Positions 18,589-26,783 of a stretch of 54,088 nucleotides of DNA are shown piece after piece. Positions within the stretch are counted from its first letter, which is position 1, and each line of letters starts with the position of its first letter. Source of the DNA: JAAAPF01 sp046541805 (GTDB taxonomy: Bacteria > Pseudomonadota > Alphaproteobacteria > Geminicoccales > Geminicoccaceae); assembly GCA_046541805.1 (NCBI GenBank), contig JBKHCM010000004.1:1-54088 (forward strand). Direction: 5' to 3'. A model generated the notes under the pieces. That model was given only the letters and a program-made list of their open reading frames with translations. It was not told where the DNA came from and did not search any database. A program made the position numbers and the translations under genes.

Positions 18589-19590
18589 GTGCTGCGCTAC
18601 GTCGTCCGCCGGGTGTTGATGATGGTGCCCACGCTGGTCGCCATCAGCTTCATCGTCTTCGTCATCATCCAGCTGCCCGAGGGCGACTACCTCGATTCCC
18701 TCGTCGCCGAGCTCGAGGCCCAGGGCGAGCAGCTCCAGTCCGATGAGATCGCGTATCTGCGCGAGCAGTACGGCCTCGACGAGCCGCTCTGGCGCCAGTA
18801 CCTCAACTGGATCGGCGCCATCGTCCTCGCGGGCGATTTCGGCTACTCGTTCGAGTATCAGCGGCCCGTTCTCGACATCATCGGCGAGCGTTTCCTGCTC
18901 ACCGCCATCCTCGCCGCCGGCACCATCCTCTTCACCTGGATCGTCGCCTTTCCGATCGCGATCTACTCCGCGGTCTATAAATACTCCTGGGGCGACCACT
19001 TTTTAACCTTGCTCGGCTTTCTGGGGCTGGCGACGCCGAATTTCCTTTTGGCCTTGATCCTGCTCTACCTGTCGCAGGTGTATTTCGGCACATCGGTCGG
19101 CCAGGTGATGGCGGAGGAGTACCTGGGCGAGCCGATGAGCCTCGCCAAGCTGGGCTCGATCATCGAGCACATGTGGGTCGCGGTGGTCGTCATCGGCACC
19201 GCCGGCACCGCCTCGATGATCCGCCGCATCCGCGCCAACCTCCTGGACGAGCTGGAAAAGCCCTATGTGGTCACGGCCCGCGCCAAGGGCCTGCCGCCGG
19301 GACGCACGCTGGTGAAGTACCCGTTGCGGCTGGCTCTCAACCCGTTCGTCTCCGACATCGGCAACCTCCTGCCGGAGCTGATCTCGGGCTCGGTGCTGGT
19401 GGCCTTCGTGCTGTCGATCCCGACCAACGGCCCGGTGCTCGTCAACGCCCTGCAGAGCCAGGACATGTACCTCGCCGGCGGCATCGTCATGCTGGAGGCG
19501 GTCTTGGTCGTCATCGGCGTCTTGATCTCCGATCTGGCGCTGGCCGCGCTCGACCCGCGCATCCGCCTGGGCGCCGGGGTGCGGCGATGA
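18589..19590 (+). CDS. ABC transporter permease, DppB/OppB family
   Basis: 333 residues with six predicted membrane segments. The first is just after the start (RRVLMMVPTLVAISFIVFVI). The EAA cytoplasmic loop reads ARAKGLPPGRTLVKYPLRLA near residue 235. The N-terminal DppB motif (QYGLDEPLWRQYLNWIGAIV) is present. It forms the inner-membrane channel for peptides, opines or similar solutes together with the next gene product. GTG 18589 is chosen because GAGGGGAA precedes it by 3 bases; the upstream ATG adds an unrelated leader. No binding protein or ATPase gene is next to it, so those parts must be encoded elsewhere. Confidence 0.9.
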   Translation: MLRYVVRRVLMMVPTLVAISFIVFVIIQLPEGDYLDSLVAELEAQGEQLQSDEIAYLREQYGLDEPLWRQYLNWIGAIVLAGDFGYSFEYQRPVLDIIGERFLLTAILAAGTILFTWIVAFPIAIYSAVYKYSWGDHFLTLLGFLGLATPNFLLALILLYLSQVYFGTSVGQVMAEEYLGEPMSLAKLGSIIEHMWVAVVVIGTAGTASMIRRIRANLLDELEKPYVVTARAKGLPPGRTLVKYPLRLALNPFVSDIGNLLPELISGSVLVAFVLSIPTNGPVLVNALQSQDMYLAGGIVMLEAVLVVIGVLISDLALAALDPRIRLGAGVRR

Positions 19591-20729
19591 GGCGCTACGT
19601 CGACCCGAACCCCTTCGATCCCGAAGAGGAGGTGCCGCTCACCCCCGAGCAGGAGCGGCTCTACACCGCCTCGCAATGGCGCCTGATGTGGATGCGCTTT
19701 CGCCGCCACAAGCTGGCGCTGGTCTCGCTCGTCATCCTGGCGCTGCTCTACGCCTCGATCGCCGTCACCGAGGTGCTGGCGCCCTACACCCTCGAAAGCC
19801 GGCATTCGAGCCACGTCCACGCCCCGCCGCAGCCGGTGCGCCTGTTCCATGAGGGCACGTTCGTCGGGCCGTTCGTCTACCCGCTGAGCTACGAGCTCAA
19901 CCTCGAGACCATGAAGCGGGAGTACACCGTCGACCGCAGCGAGCCGCAGCGCCTGCGCTGGTTCTGCCGCGGCGAGCCCTACCGCTTTTGGGGAACCTTC
20001 GACGCCGACTGGCATCTCTTCTGCCCGCCCGCGGACGGCACGGCGTTCCTGTTGGGCACCGACCGGCTCGGCCGCGACATGTTCTCGCGCATCCTGCACG
20101 GGGCGCGCATCAGCCTGACGATCGGGCTCTTCGGGGTCGCGGTCAGCTTCGTGCTCGGCGTGACGCTGGGCGGCATCGCCGGCTATGTCGGCGGGCTGGT
20201 CGACGGCGTCATCCAGCGCACCATCGAGATCATCCGCAGCTTTCCGGTCATCCCGTTGTGGATGGCGCTGTCCGCCGCGCTGCCGGTGAACTGGGATCCG
20301 TTGTGGGTCTATTTCGGCATCACGATCATCTTGGGCCTGGTCGACTGGCCGGGGCTGGCGCGGGCGGTGCGCGGGCGCTTTTTGAGCCTGCGCGAGGAGG
20401 ACTTCGCCCAGGCCGCGCTGTTCATGGGGGCGCGGCCGCGCCGGGTGATCGCGCGCCACCTCGTCCCCAGCTTCGCCTCCCATCTGATCGCCAGCGTCAC
20501 GCTGGCGATCCCGACGATGATCCTCGGCGAGACCGCGCTGTCCTTCCTCGGCCTCGGCCTGCGCCCGCCGATCACCTCCTGGGGCGTGCTGTTGACCGAG
20601 GCGCAGAACATCAACGCCGTGGCCCTCTACCCGTGGCTGATGCTGCCGGTTCTTCCGGTCATTCTCGTCGTCCTCGCCTTCAATTTCGTCGGCGATGGGC
20701 TTAGGGATGCGGCGGACCCCTATAGCTGA
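19587..20729 (+). CDS. ABC transporter permease, DppC/OppC family
   Basis: 380 residues, starting in an ATGA overlap with the previous gene. The N-terminal OppC helix lies at LALVSLVILALLYASIAVTE. A periplasmic insert of about 110 residues precedes the family motif GTDRLGRDMFSRILHGARIS. The EAA loop is QAALFMGARPRRVIARHLVP, and the ending FNFVGDGLRDAADPYS is characteristic of OppC-type subunits. The large insert between helix 1 and the core is longer than in E. coli DppC. It resembles the subgroup of permeases with Cys-containing periplasmic loops (CRGEPYRFWG, LFCPPADG). It heterodimerises with the DppB-type subunit. Confidence 0.9.
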   Translation: MRRYVDPNPFDPEEEVPLTPEQERLYTASQWRLMWMRFRRHKLALVSLVILALLYASIAVTEVLAPYTLESRHSSHVHAPPQPVRLFHEGTFVGPFVYPLSYELNLETMKREYTVDRSEPQRLRWFCRGEPYRFWGTFDADWHLFCPPADGTAFLLGTDRLGRDMFSRILHGARISLTIGLFGVAVSFVLGVTLGGIAGYVGGLVDGVIQRTIEIIRSFPVIPLWMALSAALPVNWDPLWVYFGITIILGLVDWPGLARAVRGRFLSLREEDFAQAALFMGARPRRVIARHLVPSFASHLIASVTLAIPTMILGETALSFLGLGLRPPITSWGVLLTEAQNINAVALYPWLMLPVLPVILVVLAFNFVGDGLRDAADPYS

Positions 20730-20737
20730 GGCCGCCG

Positions 20738-21307
20738 ATGCGCGCGCTCGTTGCCGTCCTCGTTCTGCTCGCCGCCGCGGCCCCCGCCGCCCGCGCCGAC
20801 GATGACCGCGACTACCTCCAGGCCTGCCTGGCCGCCGCCGGCGGCAAGACCGCCGCGGCGCGCACCACCTGCTTCGGGCAGGTGAGCGAGGTCTGCCTCT
20901 CCCGCAGCAACGGCGAGCCCGCGGACATGCTCGACTGTGCCGAGCGCGAGCTCGCCGCGTGGCAGGGGTTGCTGGACGAGGCTCTGGCCGGGCTGCGGGC
21001 GCGCGAGCCCGAGGCGCGCGTCGCCGCCATCGAGACGGCGCAGACCGCTTGGCGCGACTGGCGCGAGGCGCGCTGCGCCGTCTACGCCACCTACGAAGGG
21101 TCGGTCTATCCGCCGCTCGAGAGGTTGTGCCTCGCCGAGACGACCTCGCGGCGCGTGGTCGATCTTTGGGAGATCGCGACCGGCTTCGGCGAGGACCGAA
21201 CGGACGACCGGGAGCGGACGCGCGACCGGGAGCGAACGGGCGACCGGGAGCGAACGGGCGACCGGGAGCGAACGGGCGACCGGGACGGGAACGGCGGCGA
21301 GAGCTGA
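20738..21307 (+). CDS. Exported LprI-type (DUF1311) protein with a charged repeat tail
   Basis: 189 residues. Signal peptide MRALVAVLVLLAAAAPAARA. The mature domain has Cys in the spacing of the LprI N-terminal/DUF1311 fold (CLAAAGG, CFGQVSEVC, LDC, RCAVY, RLC) and the conserved TAQTAWRDWREARCAVY. LprI-like proteins include lysozyme inhibitors; activity here is a guess. From about residue 157 the tail is a tandem repeat of DRERTG units encoded by an 18-bp repeat. The gene follows the permease pair by 8 bases. A second lysozyme-inhibitor-like protein is encoded 2.6 kb downstream. Confidence 0.7.
   Translation: MRALVAVLVLLAAAAPAARADDDRDYLQACLAAAGGKTAAARTTCFGQVSEVCLSRSNGEPADMLDCAERELAAWQGLLDEALAGLRAREPEARVAAIETAQTAWRDWREARCAVYATYEGSVYPPLERLCLAETTSRRVVDLWEIATGFGEDRTDDRERTRDRERTGDRERTGDRERTGDRDGNGGES
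21205..21294 (+). repeat. 18-bp tandem repeat inside the LprI-like gene
   Basis: Five units of 18 bases. Units at 21223, 21241 and 21259 are identical (CGACCGGGAGCGAACGGG). The first (21205) and the last (21277) are diverged. Each unit encodes six residues (DRERTG), so copy-number changes keep the frame. Confidence 0.9.
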
Positions 21308-21325
21308 CGGGCCAGGGAGAGGGCC

Positions 21326-22243
21326 ATGGCCGAGGACGACTTCGTCACGATCGATCGCGCGTTTCGCCGGCTGGTGAAGACCTCCGCCCGGGTCGAGCGC
21401 CGGTGGTCCGGAGCGCGCTGGAGCGAGGGTCCGGCTTGGTTCGAGGCGCTGCAAAGCCTGGTCTTCTCCGACATTCCCAACGACCGGCTCTTGCGCTTCG
21501 ACGCCACCACCGGCGCCGTCGGCGCGTTGCGCGCGGGCCAGGGTCGCTTCACCAACGGCAACACCGTCGATCGCCAGGGCCGGCTCGTCAGCTGCGAGCA
21601 CGGCACCCGCCAGCTCACCCGCACCGAGCCGGACGGCGCCATCACCGTCCTCGCCGACCGCTTCGAGGCCAAGCGCTTCAACAGCCCCAACGATGTCGTC
21701 GTGAAGTCCGACGACACCATCTGGTTCACCGACCCCGGCTACGGCATCGACAGCGACTACGAGGGCTTCAAGGGCGAAAGCGAGCTCGACGGCGACTTCG
21801 TCTTCCGCCTGGATGTGCGCGACCGCTCGCTGCGCGTCGTCGCCGACGACTTCGTCCGCCCCAACGGCCTCGCCTTCTCGCCCGACGAGCGCCGGCTCTA
21901 CATCGCCGACAGCGGCGGCTCCAACGACGACGACGGGCCGCGGCACCTGCGCGTCTTCGACGTCGCCGACGACGGCCGCCTCAGCGGCGGCGCGGTCATC
22001 GCCACCTGCGATGTCGGGGTCTACGACGGCTTCAGGGTCGACACCGCGGGCCGGATCTGGACCAGTGCCGGTGACGGCGTGCACGCGCTGACGCCCGACG
22101 GCGCGCTCCTGGGCAAGATCCGGGTGCCCGAGCGCGTCGCCAACCTCTGCTTCGCCGGCCCGCGCCGCAACGTCATGCTGATCACCGCCACCACCTCGCT
22201 CTACGAGGTCCGCCTGCCGGTGAACGGGGTGAAGACCTACTGA
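21326..22243 (+). CDS. SMP-30/gluconolactonase/LRE-family hydrolase
   Basis: 305 residues, a six-bladed propeller. Typical metal-site segments are seen: the Glu in RWSEGPAWF (about residue 34), Asn in NSPNDVVVKSD (about 121), and Asp in the NGLAFSPDERRLYIADSGG region (about 175-195). The WFTDPGYGI motif is characteristic of the gluconolactonase-like branch that opens sugar lactones. No signal peptide is seen, so it is cytoplasmic. AGGGAGAGGG precedes the ATG. The substrate is not predictable, and no sugar genes are nearby. Confidence 0.88.
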   Translation: MAEDDFVTIDRAFRRLVKTSARVERRWSGARWSEGPAWFEALQSLVFSDIPNDRLLRFDATTGAVGALRAGQGRFTNGNTVDRQGRLVSCEHGTRQLTRTEPDGAITVLADRFEAKRFNSPNDVVVKSDDTIWFTDPGYGIDSDYEGFKGESELDGDFVFRLDVRDRSLRVVADDFVRPNGLAFSPDERRLYIADSGGSNDDDGPRHLRVFDVADDGRLSGGAVIATCDVGVYDGFRVDTAGRIWTSAGDGVHALTPDGALLGKIRVPERVANLCFAGPRRNVMLITATTSLYEVRLPVNGVKTY

Positions 22244-22628
22244 GCGCGCACCTCCGGCCGTGCCATCGAGCCCGCGCCCGTGCCGGGGGCGAGGGGGCAC
22301 GGAGCTCGCCGGCGGGCACCGCGACAAGCGCCGCGAGCGGTTGAGCGACGGCATTCTCGACGCCGTGCCGGCGGCGGACGCGCCCACGGCGCCCCGCGCG
22401 CGATCTTGCGCGCTAGCTAAATGTTCCTAACGCGGGTAGGATCCACCGGGTGCGGCGGGTCTTCGCGGGGCTCGAGCCCCCGGTCGCTCCCCGGTGTTGC
22501 CGAACGAAGCCAGATGATCGAAAAGCGGCGGTGGTGCAGGGGGTTATCGGGGCATCGGCGAGCCGTTCGCGGCGGTCGGGCGCGGTCGCGCGCGGCGTCG
22601 CCACCCCAGGGCGGAAGGAGGGCGCGCG
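22244..22628. other. 385-bp region without a gene before tenA
   Basis: No coding region is supported. An AT-richer patch at about 22406-22442 (TTGCGC then TAACGC or TAGGAT) may hold the tenA promoter. I looked for a TPP riboswitch, because the next gene is TenA-like, and found none of its conserved blocks. Confidence 0.35.
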
Positions 22629-23297
22629 ATGACGGGGACGGTCGAGGCAAAACGGGCGAGCGAGCGGCTGCGGCGCGCGGCCGAGCCCGACTGGAGCGCG
22701 GCGGTCGAGCACCGCTTCGTCCGCGAGCTCGCGGCCGGCACGCTCCCGCCCGAGGTGATGCGGCGCTACCTCGTGCAGGACTACCAGTTCGTCGACGTCT
22801 TCGTCGTGCTCCTCGGCGCGGCGATCCAAACCGCCCCCGGCTTCGCCCAGCGGGTCGAACTCGGGCGGTTTTTGGGTCTCGTGGTGTCGACGGAGAACAC
22901 CTACTTCCAGCGCAGCTTCGACGAGCTCGGCGTGCCGCCGGCGGAGCGGGAGGCGCCGCCGCTGGCGCCGCCCACCGCGGGCTTTCGCGCGCTCATGCAC
23001 GAGGCCGCGGCGAGTGGCGACTACGGCTCGATGATCGCGGTGCTGACCGTCGCCGAATGGCTCTATCTGGCGTGGGCGGCGCCGCTGGCGGGACGCGCGC
23101 CCGACTGGTTCGTGCTGCGCGAATGGGTGGCGCTGCACAGCGGGCCGGGGTTCGAGGCCTGGGTCGGCTTTCTGCGCGAGGAGCTCGACCACGCCGTCGA
23201 GGCGGCCGACGAGGCCGCGCGTGCCACCATCGCCGCCCGTTTTCGCCAGGCCGTCGCCCTCGAGCGCGCCTTCTTCGACGCCGCCTATGCCGCCTGA
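22629..23297 (+). CDS. tenA: TenA-family protein, cysteine-free (TenA_E type)
   Basis: 222 residues, all helical, matching TenA/thiaminase II. YLVQDYQFVDVFVVLLG near residues 47-63 provides the Asp/Tyr pair that holds the pyrimidine ring. LTVAEWLYLAWA (139-150) lies where classical TenA has its catalytic Cys. Here the position is occupied by Val/Ala-Glu143, and the whole protein has no cysteine. That is the TenA_E variant, whose members act on degraded thiamin pyrimidines by another route. FLREELDHAVEAADEA supplies the C-terminal Glu pair. AAGGAGG lies 6 bases before the ATG. No other thiamin genes are near. Confidence 0.82.
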   Translation: MTGTVEAKRASERLRRAAEPDWSAAVEHRFVRELAAGTLPPEVMRRYLVQDYQFVDVFVVLLGAAIQTAPGFAQRVELGRFLGLVVSTENTYFQRSFDELGVPPAEREAPPLAPPTAGFRALMHEAAASGDYGSMIAVLTVAEWLYLAWAAPLAGRAPDWFVLREWVALHSGPGFEAWVGFLREELDHAVEAADEAARATIAARFRQAVALERAFFDAAYAA

Positions 23298-23389
23298 CGC
23301 CGCCGGCGCGGCCATCCCTGGCGCCGGTGTGGTGGCGGCCTCGGTCAGGCGCCGGGCGCCGGGCACCGGGCTGGAGGAGGGGAGGCGTC

Positions 23390-24652
23390 ATGGGGTGGAG
23401 GCCTGAGGGGCTGGTTGCCGTCGTGGCGGTGGTCGGGGCGCTCGCCTTAGACGCGTCGGCGGCCGGCGCCAGCGCGCAGGAGGCGGGGATGCGCGAGCTC
23501 GCGGGCGAACTCTTTCACCGCGAGCGGATCGCGCTGCCGGCGGCGGCGCACGCCCGCGTCGAGGTGCGTGGCGCCGACGACGCGGTGGTCGCCGCGAGGC
23601 GGCTCGCGACCGCGGGGCGCCAGGTGCCGATCCCCTTCGCGCTGGAGATCCCGGCGGGTGTCGCCGGCACGTTGCGGGCCGGGCTCTTCGCGGGCGGCGA
23701 GCCGCTCTGGGTCGGCGAGCCGGTGGCGATCCCGGCCGGCGACGCGGCGCTCGATCTGGGCGCGATCCGGCTCGTCCGCTTCGCGCGGATGGGCTTCGCC
23801 CACCGCTTCACCTGCGGCGGCCACGACGTCACCGTGCGCTTCGCAAACGAGCGCGCGATCCTCGAGGTCGAGGGCGAGCGCTTGGAGCTCGCGCGCGTGC
23901 GCACCGCGTCGGGGGCCAGGTTCGAGGCCCCGGACGATCCGGGCACCTGGTTCTGGAGCAAGGGCGAGACGGCGCTGGTGCGCCGCGACGGCGCGCGGCT
24001 GCCCGAATGCGCGCTCGCCGTGCCGCGCCCCGCCGAGCCCTGGCGCGCCCGCGGCAACGAGCCGGGCTGGCACCTCGAGATCACGGGCGGCCGCGTCGTG
24101 CTGGTCTCCGACTACGGCGCCGAGCGCCGCGAGGCGGCGCTGCCGCCGGCGGACTTCGCGCCCGGCGTCGTGGTCTACGAGGTCGCGGCCTGGGACGCCG
24201 TGATCCGCGTCGCGAACACGCTCTGCCGCGACGACATGACCGGCATGCCGTATCCCCGGACCGTGACGGTCGACCTCCCCGAACGGACGCTTCGGGGTTG
24301 CGGCGGCGAGGCGCAAGAGCTCTTGCTCGGCCCGGTCTGGCTGGTCGAGGCCAGCGGCGGGGCGGGCGTCGGCGACGCCGCGCGGGCGACCCTCGACTTC
24401 CGCCCCGACGGCCGCCTCGCCGGGCGGGCGAGCTGCAACCGCTACAGCGCGACCTACACGCTCACCGGCGAAGGCCTCACCATCGCGCCGGGTGCCTCGA
24501 CCCGCATGGCCTGCGCCGCGGCGCTGATGGACGAGGAGCGGCGCTTTCTCGCCGCCCTCGCCGAGGTCGGCCGCTTCGACCTCGACGCCGCCGGCGCGCT
24601 GTTGCTGCTCGCCGCCGACGGTCGGGTCCTGATCACCGCCCGGCCCGGCTGA
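23390..24652 (+). CDS. Four-domain envelope protein: YbaY-like, MliC-like, COG3650-like and META domains
   Basis: 420 residues. After a signal peptide (LVAVVAVVGALALDASA) four small beta domains follow. A YbaY-type domain (about 42-125) has the start RERIALPAAAHARVEV. An MliC-like domain (129-205) reads FTCGGHDVTVRFANERAILE, with WFWSKGETALVR and a second Cys; MliC blocks c-type lysozyme. A COG3650-type domain (212-300) reads ARGNEPGWHLEI. A C-terminal META/HslJ domain (303-420) has GRASCNRYSATY and TRMACAAALMDEE. The fusion suggests a periplasmic guard of the cell wall. There is no lipobox. GGAGGAGGGGAGG before ATG 23390 sets the start; the frame upstream is only noise. The last 20 bases overlap the convergent gene. 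Confidence 0.78.
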   Translation: MGWRPEGLVAVVAVVGALALDASAAGASAQEAGMRELAGELFHRERIALPAAAHARVEVRGADDAVVAARRLATAGRQVPIPFALEIPAGVAGTLRAGLFAGGEPLWVGEPVAIPAGDAALDLGAIRLVRFARMGFAHRFTCGGHDVTVRFANERAILEVEGERLELARVRTASGARFEAPDDPGTWFWSKGETALVRRDGARLPECALAVPRPAEPWRARGNEPGWHLEITGGRVVLVSDYGAERREAALPPADFAPGVVVYEVAAWDAVIRVANTLCRDDMTGMPYPRTVTVDLPERTLRGCGGEAQELLLGPVWLVEASGGAGVGDAARATLDFRPDGRLAGRASCNRYSATYTLTGEGLTIAPGASTRMACAAALMDEERRFLAALAEVGRFDLDAAGALLLLAADGRVLITARPG

Positions 24653-25544
24653 CCCCCGCCGCGTCGAGGCGGTGGGCGAGGGCGGCGATGTGCGCCGGGC
24701 CGACCTCGCAGCAGCCGCCGACGATGGTGGCACCGGCCTCGACCCAGGCCATGGCGTAGGCGGCGTAGGCCTCGGGACCGAGATCGGTGCGGGCGGTGAG
24801 GTCGTCGACGGTGCCGCCGGGGCGGAGCCGCCCGTCGGGCTCGAAGCCGTTGGCGTAGGCGCCGATGGGCGCGCCGAGGCCGGCCAGTTCGGCCATGGCG
24901 CGGGTCACCGCCTCGGGGATCGAGCAGTTGACCAAGACGGCGGCCGCCCCGGCGTCGAGGGCGGCCAGCGCACCGTCGCGGACCGGCTCGCCGGAGCGCA
25001 GGCGGGTGCCGTCGTCGTCGCGGACGGTGAAGGCGGTCCAGACCTCGAGGCCGGTGGGCCGGGCGGCGGCGGTGGCGAAGCGCGCCTCGCGCACGGTCGA
25101 CAGCGTTTCCGCGAGGAAGAGGTCGACGCGCGCGGCCTGGGCGTCGACCAGCCGGCGATAGCTGGCGGCGCAGGTCTCGTCTTCGGGGACCAGATCGGGG
25201 CGGTAGCTCGCCACCAGCGGGCCGAGGCAGCCGGCGATGCGCACCGCGCGGCCGGTGGTGTCGCGCGCGCCGTGGGCGGCGTCGAGGGCGCGGCGCTGAA
25301 GCTCGCCGAAACGCGCCGGGTCGCCGTCGCGGGCGAGGCGTTGGGGCGTCAGCGCATAGGTGTTGGCGGTGATCACCTCGGCACCGGCCTCGATGAAGTC
25401 GCGGTGGACGGCGGTCACCAGCTCCGGGTCGTCGGCCATCACCTGGCCGGACCACAAGGGCGTCGGCGCCGCTTCGCGCCGCCGGCGCAGCTCCTGACCC
25501 ATGCCGCCGTCGAGCAGGACGACCGGCCGTCCCGAAAGGTCCAT
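24633..25544 (-). CDS. Homocysteine S-methyltransferase family protein
   Basis: 303 residues of the zinc-dependent barrel seen in MHT/MmuM and in the N-terminal part of MetH. Signatures: LLDGGMGQELRRR at the start, ITANTYALTP, the first zinc-ligand region AVLVNCSIPEAV, and the paired cysteines in TIVGGCCEVGPAHI near the end. It transfers a methyl group from a donor such as S-methylmethionine or a betaine to homocysteine or a related thiol. It is the second methionine-linked methyltransferase here, but the two are not in one operon. It overlaps the four-domain gene tail-to-tail by 20 bases. Confidence 0.88.
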   Translation of the reverse strand: MDLSGRPVVLLDGGMGQELRRRREAAPTPLWSGQVMADDPELVTAVHRDFIEAGAEVITANTYALTPQRLARDGDPARFGELQRRALDAAHGARDTTGRAVRIAGCLGPLVASYRPDLVPEDETCAASYRRLVDAQAARVDLFLAETLSTVREARFATAAARPTGLEVWTAFTVRDDDGTRLRSGEPVRDGALAALDAGAAAVLVNCSIPEAVTRAMAELAGLGAPIGAYANGFEPDGRLRPGGTVDDLTARTDLGPEAYAAYAMAWVEAGATIVGGCCEVGPAHIAALAHRLDAAGVSRAGR

Positions 25545-25611
25545 CGTCGCAGCTCCACTCGTCGCTCACCCGCGCTCAACGAGCGGGGCCGCCCGGCGTT
25601 GCGGGACGCGC

Positions 25612-26748
25612 TCAGGCGAGGGCCGCGCGCACCGCCGCGATCACCCGCGCTTGCGCCTCGGCGTCGAGATAGGGGTGCATCGGCAGGCTGACCACGCGGC
25701 GTGCCAGGTCCTCGGCGACCGCACAACCGCCCGCGGCGGTGGGGTAATGGGCGTAGGCGGTCTGCCGGTGCATCGGCCGGCCGTAATAGACCGCCGTCGG
25801 CACGCCCGCCTCCTTGAGTCTCGCCTGGAAGGCGTCGCGGTCGGTGCCCGCCGGCAGGGTGACGGTGTACTGCGCCCAGACCGAGCGGCGGTCGGGCTTC
25901 ACCCGCGGCACGGTGACGACCTCGGCGAGCCCGTCGGCGTAGGTCGCGGCCACCGCCTGGCGGCGTTCGATCTCGTCCTCGAAGATGGTCAGCTTCTGGC
26001 GGATGACGGCGCACTGGATGGCGTCCATGCGGCCGTTCATGCCGATGCGGACGTTGTCGTACTTGTCGTCGCCGCCCTGGCCGTGGACGCGCATGGAGGC
26101 GAGCGGCTCGAGCAGGTCGTCGTCGTCGAACAGGAGCGCGCCGCCGTCGCCGTAGCCGCCGAGCGGTTTCGCCGGAAAGAAGCTGGTGGCGGTCATGCGC
26201 GCCTGGGTGCCGAGGCGGCGGCCGCGATAGCTGGCGCCGAAGGCCTGCGCCGCGTCGTCGAGGACCCACAGCCCCTCGGCCTCGGCCAAGGCTTGGATCT
26301 CGGCGTGATCCGCCGGCTGGCCGAAGAGGTCGACGGCGATGATCGCGCGCGGGGCGAGGCCGCGGGCCTTCGCCGTAGCGATCGCGCGCGCGGTACTCGC
26401 GACGTCGAGGTTGAAGCTGGCGGCGTCGACGTCGGCGAAGATCGGCGCCGCGCCGAGCCAGGCCACGACCTCGGCGGTGGCGGCGAAGGTGAAGGCCGGA
26501 CAGATCACCGCGTCGCGCGGCTTCAGCCCGGCCGCCATCAGCGCCAGCGCCAAGGCGTCGGTGCCGCTCGCCACGGTCAGGCAATGTTTGGCCCCGGCGA
26601 AGGCGGCGAGCTCACGCTCGCAGGCCTCGACCTCGGGGCCGAGGATCCAGCGCCCGCTGCGGACGACCTCGAGGACCGCGCGCTCCAGCGGCTCGGCGAT
26701 GCGCGCGCGCTGGGCCTGCAGGTCGATGAAGGGGATCAGGTCGGCCAT
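25612..26748 (-). CDS. DegT/DnrJ/EryC1/StrS-family PLP aminotransferase
   Basis: 378 residues, fold type I. PLP contacts are clear: ASGTDALALAL (phosphate site, about 60-70), the Asp in WVLDDAAQAFGASY, and the Schiff-base Lys in TSFFPAKPLGGYGDGG near residue 188. The C-terminus has GVPTAVYYGRPMHRQTAY, the sugar-recognition part. These enzymes aminate nucleotide-linked keto-sugars for surface polysaccharides or flagellin glycans. No other sugar genes accompany it, so the substrate is open. The start is ATG 26748, where the family N-terminus FIDLQAQRARI begins. It lies 35 bases downstream of the LysR-type gene on the same strand. Confidence 0.88.
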   Translation of the reverse strand: MADLIPFIDLQAQRARIAEPLERAVLEVVRSGRWILGPEVEACERELAAFAGAKHCLTVASGTDALALALMAAGLKPRDAVICPAFTFAATAEVVAWLGAAPIFADVDAASFNLDVASTARAIATAKARGLAPRAIIAVDLFGQPADHAEIQALAEAEGLWVLDDAAQAFGASYRGRRLGTQARMTATSFFPAKPLGGYGDGGALLFDDDDLLEPLASMRVHGQGGDDKYDNVRIGMNGRMDAIQCAVIRQKLTIFEDEIERRQAVAATYADGLAEVVTVPRVKPDRRSVWAQYTVTLPAGTDRDAFQARLKEAGVPTAVYYGRPMHRQTAYAHYPTAAGGCAVAEDLARRVVSLPMHPYLDAEAQARVIAAVRAALA

Positions 26749-26783
26749 GGTGCCACCGTGGAGCGAAGAGGCGTCGGGTCGGT

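Noticed and set aside
22244..22628. TPP riboswitch before tenA
   Set aside because: The CTGAGA and GATCTGGATAATGCCAGC-type blocks are absent.
23221..23406. 61-codon frame between tenA and the four-domain gene
   Set aside because: Overlaps the end of tenA and is Pro/Ala/Arg low complexity, without a ribosome-binding site.
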